Assembly (NCBI GenBank): GCA_020430865.1
Contig: JAGQIY010000296.1
Location: 1-5,534, forward strand
Length of the DNA: 5,534 nt
Origin: Myxococcales bacterium
GTDB taxonomy: Bacteria; Myxococcota; Polyangia; Polyangiales; Polyangiaceae
Direction of reading: 5' to 3'
Numbering within the stretch: the first letter of the stretch is position 1; each line of letters opens with the position of its first letter. Of this stretch, positions 1 through 5,399 are shown one piece after another. Both the position numbers and the translations under genes were made by a program. The notes under the pieces are model-generated. The model made no database searches. It was not told the DNA's origin and worked only from the letters and a program-made list of their open reading frames with translations.

Positions 1-171
1 CGCCGGTTGCGGTGCCGGTTCCACCGGTGCCCGAGGCGGTCCCGGCGGATCCACCAGTGCTCGAGCCGGTTCCTGCGCTTCCACCGTTGCTGGTTCCGGT
101 TCCTGCGCTTCCGCCGGTTGCGGTGCCGGTTCCACCGGTGCCCGAGCCGGTCCCGGCGGATCCGCCGTTGC
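1..171. repeat. Degenerate tandem repeat, 111-bp and 30-bp periods, in Gly-rich coding region
   Basis: Bases 1-60 recur at 112-171 with four mismatches by eye, a period of 111 bp (37 codons). Inside it, the 17-mer at 66-82 is repeated exactly at 96-112, a 30-bp (10-codon) period. On the coding (minus) strand the units read as variants of GGSAGTG-x-x-x. Both periods are multiples of three, so unit gain or loss keeps the reading frame. The array may continue left of the window. Confidence 0.8.
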
Positions 172-1129
172 TGGTTCCGGTTCCACCGCTCCCACCCGAG
201 CCAAGCGTGCCTCCGGTGCCTCCGGTTGGGAGTGAACCACCGGTTCCGCTACTGAATCCACCCGTCGCGCCCGTTCCTGTGCCCGATCCACCGCTTCCAC
301 CGGAGCCAAGCGTGCCTCCGACGCCTCCGGTTGCGGGGCTCCCCCCGGATGCGGAGGTGCCGCCGGTTCCTCCGCTCGTGCTGGCTCCAGAGCTCCCACC
401 AGCCCCCCCAGTTCCTCCTGCCCCGGCGCTGCCGTCAGTACCCGCGTCTGTCGCGGGGCAAGGGTTCGGCTGGCGCAGCGTGAGGGTGCTCGTCTCCACG
501 AGGGTGAAGGCATCGTTGCAGGCGATGTTGGTCAGATCGGGCGTGGCGCCGGTGTCCGTCTGGAGCGAGACCGAGCTGCTGCCCACTGGAGAACAACTGC
601 CGCTCCCTTCCCACCACACATCGAGGAACGCTTTGGCGTTGGTGTCCAAGAACTTGAGCGCGTCGGGCGCGCCGTTCTGCAGCAGATCGGCGGTCGGGCC
701 GAAGACATCGCACTGCGATTTGTCCGTTCCGATGCCGTCTTTCCCGCAGATCACCAGGTAGTCGTCGTTTGGAATCGTCGTGTTCGAGACGTCGATGTCC
801 CACGCCGTGCCGCAGTTGGCGCCGTTCACGTGGCGCACGATCCCCATGCCGCAGTCTCCAAGAAACACCGCCGGAGGCGAGTCCGGGTCGCGAACCACGT
901 GGAGCTCGATGAAGTTCCCCGTCTCCGTCCCCTCGTCGTCGTAGTTGACCTTGGTCAATTCCACGTGGCAACTGGGTCCAGAGCCCGCGTTGATGGCCGC
1001 CTGCGTGGAGCTTCCCACTGCCTCTTCGGGTTGCGCCGGGTCGCTGCTGCAGGCAGCGAACCCGATGATGGCGAACGGAAGCACACTCGCGAGCGCAGTC
1101 GCCCGGGCACGGATCTTGAGCATAGCCAT
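2..1129 (-). CDS. Lipoprotein with lamin-tail-like domain and Gly/Thr/Ser-rich repeat tail (C-terminus beyond window)
   Basis: Open from ATG at 1129 to the left edge: 376 codons, no stop. The N-terminus has Arg/Lys (KIRARA), a hydrophobic stretch and a lipobox ending FAAC, so Cys27 is the likely lipidated residue of an exported lipoprotein. Residues of about 54-224 carry eight or so Cys, suggesting disulfides. The segment KVNYDDEGTETGNFIEL resembles the first strand of bacterial lamin-tail domains (pattern xVxYDxxGTDxxxFIEL), and the block ends with a TLRQPNPC-like terminus, also typical of that fold; no catalytic role is expected. From about residue 226 the protein becomes almost pure Gly/Ser/Thr/Ala, at least 150 residues, as in many Polyangiales surface proteins, probably a flexible spacer. 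A second ATG lies two codons downstream at 1123. I see no clear Shine-Dalgarno before either. The real C-terminus is outside the window, so a sorting domain such as MYXO-CTERM cannot be judged. Confidence 0.85.
   Translation of the reverse strand, partial: MAMLKIRARATALASVLPFAIIGFAACSSDPAQPEEAVGSSTQAAINAGSGPSCHVELTKVNYDDEGTETGNFIELHVVRDPDSPPAVFLGDCGMGIVRHVNGANCGTAWDIDVSNTTIPNDDYLVICGKDGIGTDKSQCDVFGPTADLLQNGAPDALKFLDTNAKAFLDVWWEGSGSCSPVGSSSVSLQTDTGATPDLTNIACNDAFTLVETSTLTLRQPNPCPATDAGTDGSAGAGGTGGAGGSSGASTSGGTGGTSASGGSPATGGVGGTLGSGGSGGSGTGTGATGGFSSGTGGSLPTGGTGGTLGSGGSGGTGTSNGGSAGTGSGTGGTGTATGGSAGTGTSNGGSAGTGSSTGGSAGTASGTGGTGTATG
181..332. repeat. 105-bp spaced direct repeat in Gly-rich coding region
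   Basis: Bases 181-227 are repeated at 286-332 with few differences; the core 198-227 differs from 303-332 at only two bases. The spacing of 105 bp is 35 codons, so this too preserves frame. On the minus strand the core encodes a TGGxGGTLGSGG-like unit. It is distinct from the array at 1-171, so the tail holds at least two repeat families. Confidence 0.7.
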
Positions 1130-1408
1130 AAGGGTCGCCGAGTTTAGCCATCGGGGTCAACGGCGCACGCATAAGCGAGCTGGGGCAGATCGGGAGCTTG
1201 GGATCCGCCCGGTTCCGCGCGTATCCGGCCCTCCATCCGCGTCCAGTACGAGCGGACGAGCACCCGAGCGAGCCATCGGCTTTCATGCGTGATATTCGCT
1301 AGATCCATGACGTTTCTCGTGAGGCGCTGCTCTCCCCCCCTGATCTCCTGAAAGGAACGGCTCGTGACCTTGTAAGATGGGGCTTCCTTGGAGCGTTGAG
1401 GGAGCGGA
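1130..1408. promoter_or_regulatory. Spacer between divergent lipoprotein genes
   Basis: This 279-bp stretch separates the start of the Gly-rich lipoprotein (minus) from the start of the zinc-ribbon lipoprotein (plus), so promoters for both should lie here. The only box I can point to is a -10-like TAAGAT at 1373-1378 on the plus strand, 30 bp ahead of the ATG at 1409; no convincing -35 sits at 16-18 bp. A 54-codon open frame on the minus strand (1308 to 1144) ends 14 bp before the Gly-rich lipoprotein start, but it has mediocre third-position GC and no strong ribosome site. I see no hairpin or RNA gene. Confidence 0.35.
1398..1404 (+). promoter_or_regulatory. Ribosome binding site of the zinc-ribbon/MopE-type lipoprotein
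   Basis: GAGGGAG lies just before the ATG at 1409, with four bases (CGGA) between GGAG and the start. The arrangement GGGAGCG-NN-ATG is the same as that found before the ATG at 3089 of the radical SAM gene, which supports both start choices. Confidence 0.6.
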
Positions 1409-1819
1409 ATGCAGAATCTAGAGCCTTGCGTCGGATGTGGCGGCTTCGGTCCGAGCGACACCACGTGTCCCCACTGTGGAATCGAACCAGAGCCTCGAAC
1501 CCATCGCATTGCACCACGCCTGCTCCAGGTAGCCATCGGCGGCAGCCTCGCCATGACGTTGATGGCCTGCTACGGCGCACCCCACGCATACATGCCCGAG
1601 CCGCGAGATCCGAACGCTGACCAAGACGGTGACGGATTTCCCATGCGGGAAGATTGTGACGACCTGTCGGCGAGCACTCACCCCGGCGCGGCGGATACGG
1701 AAGGCGACGGGATCGACTCTGACTGCGACGGCAGCGACGCGCAGAGACCTCAGGAGTTCGCCGAGCCTCCACCGGAAGAGAAGCAACCGCTCGAGGTGGC
1801 GAGTCCGCCTGGTGAGTAG
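1409..1819 (+). CDS. Putative substrate A: zinc-ribbon leader, lipobox-YGAP, MopE-type metal-binding domain
   Basis: A 136-residue protein with three visible parts. Residues 7-23 form a CxxC-x9-CPHC zinc ribbon, expected in the cytoplasm. Residues 38-53 are hydrophobic and lead to TLMAC, so Cys54 looks like a lipobox cysteine, immediately followed by YGAPHAY. Residues 70-110 match the myxobacterial putative metal-binding (MopE-type) pattern: DQDGDG, then DCDD, PGA, DGIDSDCDG, rich in Asp and likely to bind Ca2+ or another metal outside the inner membrane. The last 25 residues are Pro/Glu-rich. A 53-residue presequence with its own zinc ribbon is far longer than a normal lipoprotein signal peptide. 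The N-terminal half clearly parallels that of the protein at 3113-3802, and the radical SAM/SPASM gene between them ends only 7 bp from this stop. I infer a substrate or partner of that enzyme. Function is otherwise unknown. Confidence 0.85.
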   Translation: MQNLEPCVGCGGFGPSDTTCPHCGIEPEPRTHRIAPRLLQVAIGGSLAMTLMACYGAPHAYMPEPRDPNADQDGDGFPMREDCDDLSASTHPGAADTEGDGIDSDCDGSDAQRPQEFAEPPPEEKQPLEVASPPGE

Positions 1820-1826
1820 CGCGCGC

Positions 1827-3089
1827 TCAGCGCTCGGCTTCCTCGGAGGTCGCCGTTCGGCTAGGCCGACGAGTGATTCGCACCAGGCCCTCTGGATCGG
1901 GCTCGGGGGGGGAGGGTGCGTCGAAGGGCTCTTCGATGAGCTCGAAGCAACCGTTGTCGAAGGGCTTGCCGCTGGCTGCCCTGGTGGGCACCAGGCGCTC
2001 CCTCGTCCCCCGCTTCTGTAGCGTTTTCGCGCGGAAGTGACAGTAGGGGTTGTTGCCTGGCCTGCCAAGCAGTGAATGAGCCGTGAAGGAGCAGCCGCCG
2101 AGACAGGTTTCGGCGAACACGCAGTCGCGGCAGAAGCCCCAAAGGGCCTCGACGCCGCGGTCCCGAGCGAAGGCGAGCTCGGGTGTTTGGGTCCAGATCC
2201 GCTCCAGGCTGTGCTCCTTCAGTGAACCTCCGACGTAGTGCGAGGTCTGCAGCGAGGGACAGCCCTTCACGGCGCCATCGGACTCGATGCCGAGCACGAA
2301 GCGTCCGGCCTGGCAGCCCGCCCAGTGGTCCTTTCCGCCGGGATGCGGCGAACGAAGCAGGGCCTCCTCCTGGCCGAAGTAGCCCAGGTTGTTGCCTGGC
2401 AGCAACGTGATGCCGCGCTCGAAGCCGCGCCGCTTCAACTCGGCGATGCGGGGCAGCAGCTCGATCAGCTGCCAAGGCTGGAGGATCAGTTCGGTTCGAT
2501 CGGCGGCTCGACCGAGGGGCGCGGTGAGCTGGAGCTGCCACGCCACGATGCCAAGCGCAGCGAGGTGTTCGAACAGTGGCTCGAGGTCTCGCTGGTTCAA
2601 GCGATTGATGTTCGTGTTGGCGGTTACGCGAATGCCAGCTGCCTTGCACGCCTCGAGCGCCGCCGTCGCGAGGTCGAAGCTGCCGCGGAGGTTTCGCATG
2701 CGGTCGTGGTTCTCGCGCAGACCGTCGATGCTCACGCTGACCTGCCTCAGACCGGCCTCTTGCATCCGTGCGGCGAGGACAGCGTCCACCCCGCGACCGC
2801 CGGTGGTCAGGGTCGGGTGGATCCCCGCGTCGGCGAGCGCGCGAACGATGCGTAGGAAGCCCGTGTGGAGGTAGGCTTCACCACCGATCAGCACGACCTC
2901 TCGGGCGCCCAGCTCCCGCAGCTGATTCACCACATCCAGCGCCTGCGCCGTCGAGAGCTCCTCGGGGCGCGCGGCGCTCGCGCGTGAGCCGCAGTGGGTG
3001 CAGGCGTGATCGCAACGCAGGGTCAGCTCCCACACCACGTAAGCGGGGAAGAAGTCTCGAGAGAGCACGTTCAGGCGTCGCCGACTCAT
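1827..3089 (-). CDS. Radical SAM/SPASM peptide-modifying enzyme
   Basis: Numbered from ATG 3089 the protein has 420 residues. The radical SAM core starts near residue 17 (YVVWELTLRC) with the iron-sulfur motif CDHACTHC (Cys26, Cys30, Cys33). GGEAY at 69-73 fits the SAM-binding GGE motif, and VSIDG near 118-123 fits a core strand. A SPASM domain follows: Cys259-x12-G-x4-Cys277, then Cys320-x2-Cys323-x5-Cys329-x3-Cys333 and Cys350. This is the full ligand pattern for two auxiliary 4Fe-4S clusters, as in peptide maturases and anaerobic sulfatase-maturing enzymes. A ~65-residue tail contains one more Cys (381) in a KPFDNGCFELIEEP context. An in-frame GTG at 3116 overlaps the upstream stop by 4 bp and would add nine residues; I prefer the ATG because GGGAG lies at 3094-3098. 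The gene is directly downstream of one YGAP lipoprotein and convergent with another, so these are the likely substrates. It is probably cotranscribed with the gene at 3113-3802. Confidence 0.9.
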   Translation of the reverse strand: MSRRRLNVLSRDFFPAYVVWELTLRCDHACTHCGSRASAARPEELSTAQALDVVNQLRELGAREVVLIGGEAYLHTGFLRIVRALADAGIHPTLTTGGRGVDAVLAARMQEAGLRQVSVSIDGLRENHDRMRNLRGSFDLATAALEACKAAGIRVTANTNINRLNQRDLEPLFEHLAALGIVAWQLQLTAPLGRAADRTELILQPWQLIELLPRIAELKRRGFERGITLLPGNNLGYFGQEEALLRSPHPGGKDHWAGCQAGRFVLGIESDGAVKGCPSLQTSHYVGGSLKEHSLERIWTQTPELAFARDRGVEALWGFCRDCVFAETCLGGCSFTAHSLLGRPGNNPYCHFRAKTLQKRGTRERLVPTRAASGKPFDNGCFELIEEPFDAPSPPEPDPEGLVRITRRPSRTATSEEAER

Positions 3090-3093
3090 GGCG

Positions 3094-3098
3094 CTCCC
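3094..3098 (-). promoter_or_regulatory. Ribosome binding site deciding the radical SAM start
   Basis: On the minus strand GGGAG precedes ATG 3089 with the spacing GGGAG-CGCC-ATG. The alternative GTG at 3116 has GGAG only one base away, too close to work normally. This favours ATG 3089, which leaves a 23-bp gap after the upstream stop rather than a 4-bp GTGA overlap. Confidence 0.5.
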
Positions 3099-3112
3099 AG
3101 TATGGGTTCTGG

Positions 3113-3802
3113 TCACTCTCCGACGCCGCCTTCCACGAAGCAGTACTCGCTGCAGCCGTCTCCGCTCACGCGCGCTCCATCATCGCACTGCTCGTAGGAC
3201 TGCTGGATCCCGTCACCACAAGTCGGCGTGAACTCGACCCAGACCCGAGTATCTGCCGCAGCGCTGGGGTCGAGGCCGGTGAGGGCCACGGTCTGGTACC
3301 CCAGCACCTCGAAGGTCGACGTTCCGGTGTCGTTCGGGCCCATGCACGCCAGCTCGCTGGTCGCGTCGCAGTTCAGGCGCGCGATCGTCAGCGGGTTCGT
3401 GTTCGACCAGGTGAGCCGCGCGACGCTCGGCTCGTTCGGCATCAGCGTGAACAGGTAGGTCAGCTCCGAGCTATTTCCGCACGAAAGCGTGACCTCCTGT
3501 GACTGGTCGCCGTCGCTCACGGCAATCGGCGTGCGCCCCAGCTCGGGGTGCTGGGTGTCGCAGCTCAGCTCGTCGGTTGGCGCCCCGTAGCAAGCCATCA
3601 GGGTGACGCTCGAGACCGCTCCGAGCGCAAGCATCGCCAGGCGACCCTTGCGAGACACGCCGGCCTCGCAGTGGGGGCAGGCGAGAGACCCTTGGGGCAG
3701 GAAGCCTTCACAGTGTTCGCAGCTCTGGAGCATGTCGCGCAGCATAGCGACAAGCGTGCCGATCGCGCGCTCCAGGCTGTTTGCGCATGGATTGGAGCGC
3801 AT
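3113..3802 (-). CDS. Putative substrate B: zinc-ribbon leader, lipobox-YGAP, Cys-rich myxobacterial repeat
   Basis: From ATG 3802 there are 229 residues, but internal ATGs at 3745 (residue 20) and 3733 (residue 24) are credible; the one at 3733 gives MLQSCEHC, aligning best with MQNLEPCVGC of the protein at 1409-1819. None has a clear ribosome site. Residues 28-45 are a zinc ribbon, CEHC-x10-CPHC. Residues 54-70 are hydrophobic and end in VTLMAC, giving a likely lipobox Cys71 followed by YGAP. Residues of about 80-194 are beta-strand-like with a few Cys and resemble the extracellular beta-sandwich domains common in myxobacterial secreted proteins; I cannot name the family. Residues 195-221 (CGDG, then EQCDDG, GDGC, and a final Cys) match the Myxococcus cysteine-rich disulfide repeat. 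The gene lies just upstream of the radical SAM gene on the same strand, so a shared transcript and enzyme-substrate pairing are likely. Confidence 0.85.
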   Translation of the reverse strand: MRSNPCANSLERAIGTLVAMLRDMLQSCEHCEGFLPQGSLACPHCEAGVSRKGRLAMLALGAVSSVTLMACYGAPTDELSCDTQHPELGRTPIAVSDGDQSQEVTLSCGNSSELTYLFTLMPNEPSVARLTWSNTNPLTIARLNCDATSELACMGPNDTGTSTFEVLGYQTVALTGLDPSAAADTRVWVEFTPTCGDGIQQSYEQCDDGARVSGDGCSEYCFVEGGVGE

Positions 3803-3906
3803 CCGTCGGGCTGACGCAGCGCAGGAGCGCGGGAGCCCCTGACACCGCTGTCGTCCTCGCGACGACTCGCGGTCACGTCTCGACGGACTGCTAGTAGAGT
3901 CCCAGG
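3803..3906. promoter_or_regulatory. Divergent promoter region with a palindrome
   Basis: About 104 bp (up to 174 bp if the lipoprotein starts at 3733) separate the minus-strand lipoprotein/radical SAM operon from the plus-strand methyltransferase operon, so both promoters should be here. GTCGTC at 3850-3855 and GACGAC at 3861-3866 form a perfect 6-bp inverted repeat around CTCGC and could be an operator or small hairpin. A weak -10-like TAGAGT at 3895-3900 would place the transcript start at or next to the GTG at 3907. I see no strong -35. Confidence 0.35.
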
Positions 3907-4623
3907 GTGCCTGAGCTCTATCGCAGCCCGAGCTTCTACGAGCGCCTGTTCTCTCAGCGGGCCCACGACGTGGAGTTCTACCGTTGGCTGGCCGAGGGGC
4001 AGGAGGAGCTCCTGGAGCTGGGGGCTGGCACGGGGCGCGTCAGCCTGCCGTTGCTGAAGGACGGCCTGCGGGTCGTCGCGCTGGAGCGCGCCCCGGAGAT
4101 GCTCGAGGTGCTCGAGCGCCGCGCAGAGGGTTTGGGGGTGAGGGAGCGCCTCACGGCGCTGAACGCCGACTTTCGTCACTTCGAGGCTCCGCGGCGCTTT
4201 CGTCTGGCGGTCTGTCCCTTCAACGGCTTCGCGCACCTGCACACGGCCGGTGAGCTGCGGGGGACGCTGGAGTCGGTGGAGCGGCACCTGGAGCCCCGGG
4301 GCGTTCTGGTGTGCGATGTACTTCAGCTCGAGGAGCACCACGAGGCGAACACGACGCACCTCACCCCCTACTTCGAACACCCCGACAGCGGCGTGCCCTG
4401 CCGCGTGTTGGAAACGTTGAAGTTCGACGCGGAAACGAGGCGGCTGCGCAGCGAGCTGCGCGTGACCGCGATGCGGGGACCGGAGTACGTCGCGGAGCAC
4501 ACGCTGGATTTGCGCTTCTGGACTTTGGACGAGCTCGCGAACGAGGGCCGAGCCGCCGGGCTGGGGTTGCGGAATACGGCTAGCCTCGGAGACAGTCTCG
4601 CGCTGGTGTTCTGCAAGCTGTGA
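3907..4623 (+). CDS. Class I SAM-dependent methyltransferase
   Basis: A 238-residue protein with a standard Rossmann-fold methyltransferase layout. The N-terminus (PELYRSPSFYERLF, then HDVEFYRWLAE) is the usual helical cap of this family. Motif I, ELGAGTGR at 37-44, binds SAM; Glu60 in VVALERAPEML is the expected acidic residue contacting the SAM ribose; Asp88 in NADFRHF is the adenine-side motif; and VCPFNGFAHL after residue 100 forms the post-I strand. The second half is a beta-rich substrate-side region ending in a TLDEL-type helix. The GTG start is supported by family-like sequence right from residue 2. No Shine-Dalgarno stands out; CCCAGG abuts the GTG, so a leaderless or very short-leader message is possible. 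The substrate cannot be told from sequence. It is followed after 13 bp by a lipoprotein gene on the same strand, probably cotranscribed. Confidence 0.88.
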   Translation: MPELYRSPSFYERLFSQRAHDVEFYRWLAEGQEELLELGAGTGRVSLPLLKDGLRVVALERAPEMLEVLERRAEGLGVRERLTALNADFRHFEAPRRFRLAVCPFNGFAHLHTAGELRGTLESVERHLEPRGVLVCDVLQLEEHHEANTTHLTPYFEHPDSGVPCRVLETLKFDAETRRLRSELRVTAMRGPEYVAEHTLDLRFWTLDELANEGRAAGLGLRNTASLGDSLALVFCKL

Positions 4624-4624
4624 T

Positions 4625-4628
4625 AGGA
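4625..4628 (+). promoter_or_regulatory. Ribosome binding site of the two-repeat lipoprotein
   Basis: AGGA lies directly after the methyltransferase stop and eight bases before ATG 4637, a normal distance. It supports that start and translation from a shared transcript. Confidence 0.45.
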
Positions 4629-4636
4629 TCAGGGCG

Positions 4637-5362
4637 ATGCTGCGTCGCAATCTCAAGGCATTTTCCCAGGGGCTATTCGGGTTGCTGTTGGTGGGGGCCG
4701 TGGTCGCGCCGCTCCTCGCCTGCAAGAAGGGCTCCGAGAGCACTGCCGTCACGCCGCCGATGGGCGCGACCGGGAAGCACACCGGGACCTACGCGATCAG
4801 TGCCGCGCGGAACCCTGGTGGCGGTGAGTACACCGGCGACGTGACCATCTCCCAGAACGGTCAAGCATACTTGCTGAACTGGACCGTAGGCTCCGCCAAG
4901 GCCAAGCAGGTCGGGGTCGGCATCGAGGACGGTACGACGTTGGCCGTCGGGCTGTCCAACGCCGAGCCATACGGCGTGGTCGTCTATCACGTCAACGGGG
5001 GACAGCTCGACGGGACCTGGGGGCTGCCAGCGAGCGCCAAGCTGGGCGCCGAGAGCCTGAAGGGGCCGCCTGGCCTGAACGGCAACTACGAGATCATCAA
5101 GGGCCAGAACCCCGACGGATCGATCTACAAGGGTACCGTCGACATCACTCCACGCGGAAAACTCTACGACGTGAAATGGAACATCCCGGGGAATAGCTAC
5201 TCGGGAGTCGGACTGCTATCTGGCAACGTGTTTGCGGTGGGCTGGGGTACCTCGCAGAACGTCGGCGTGGTGTTGTACGTCGAGTCCGGCGGCAAGCTGG
5301 TCGGGCAGTGGGGACAGCCCGGTGGCACCGACCTGGGTGCCGAGACGCTGACCAAGAAGTAG
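4637..5362 (+). CDS. Lipoprotein with two tandem beta-rich repeats, function unknown
   Basis: A 241-residue protein. Residues 1-28 are a typical lipoprotein signal (RRNLK, hydrophobic core, lipobox LLAC), with Cys29 lipidated and followed by KKG, then a short linker rich in Ser/Thr/Pro. The rest is two homologous repeats, about residues 50-148 and 149-241. Each contains, in order: G-x-Y near its start, NPxGGxYxG or NPDGSxYxG, a xVxIxxxGxxY strand, a Trp (NW or KW), GVG, a LAVG/FAVG strand, GVVxY, GGxLxGxWG, and an LGAExL end. Regular Gly turns and alternating hydrophobics imply an all-beta fold, perhaps two small barrels or one pseudo-twofold barrel. I have seen similar repeats in uncharacterised bacterial exported proteins but cannot assign a name or ligand. 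It follows the methyltransferase by 13 bp. Confidence 0.85.
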   Translation: MLRRNLKAFSQGLFGLLLVGAVVAPLLACKKGSESTAVTPPMGATGKHTGTYAISAARNPGGGEYTGDVTISQNGQAYLLNWTVGSAKAKQVGVGIEDGTTLAVGLSNAEPYGVVVYHVNGGQLDGTWGLPASAKLGAESLKGPPGLNGNYEIIKGQNPDGSIYKGTVDITPRGKLYDVKWNIPGNSYSGVGLLSGNVFAVGWGTSQNVGVVLYVESGGKLVGQWGQPGGTDLGAETLTKK

Positions 5363-5381
5363 TGAGGGGGGCTCCCTTTCA

Positions 5382-5399
5382 TTCGCTCCCCGAAGCGAA
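5382..5399. terminator. Small second hairpin next to the terminator
   Basis: TTCGCT at 5382-5387 pairs with AGCGAA at 5394-5399 around CCCCGA. It directly abuts the larger hairpin at 5400-5429, 20 bp after the lipoprotein stop, and may assist termination or protect the 3' end. No T-run is present. Confidence 0.4.

Noticed and set aside
1..332. Repeats considered as a CRISPR array
   Set aside because: Repeats are degenerate, there are no unique spacers of constant length, periods are multiples of three, and they lie inside an open reading frame.
12..761. Proline/valine-rich open frame on the plus strand
   Set aside because: It is the antisense of the Gly/Thr/Ser-rich lipoprotein tail and Cys domain. 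The minus strand has a signal peptide with lipobox and a recognisable domain, while this frame has only low-complexity Pro repeats.
435..1286. 283-codon minus-strand frame overlapping the Gly-rich lipoprotein
   Set aside because: It is a neighbouring frame of the same strand with Arg/His-rich content and no signal peptide; the chosen frame has a lipobox, conserved domain-like residues and remains open to the window edge.
1348..1378. CTGAAA (1348-1353) plus TAAGAT (1373-1378) as a sigma70 promoter, or GGAAC (1354-1358) as an ECF-type -35
   Set aside because: The spacing to TAAGAT is 19 bp for the first pair, and no matching ECF -10 lies at the right distance for the second. Only the -10-like box was kept, with low confidence.
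2238..2874. Plus-strand open frames over the radical SAM gene
   Set aside because: They are antisense shadows of a gene with full radical SAM and SPASM motifs, and their translations show no recognisable features.
3598..4782. 394-codon minus-strand open frame, longer than the genes it overlaps
   Set aside because: It is Arg/Gln/His-rich without domain motifs and lies antisense to the methyltransferase, whose SAM motifs are clear. Long shadow frames are expected in GC-rich coding DNA.
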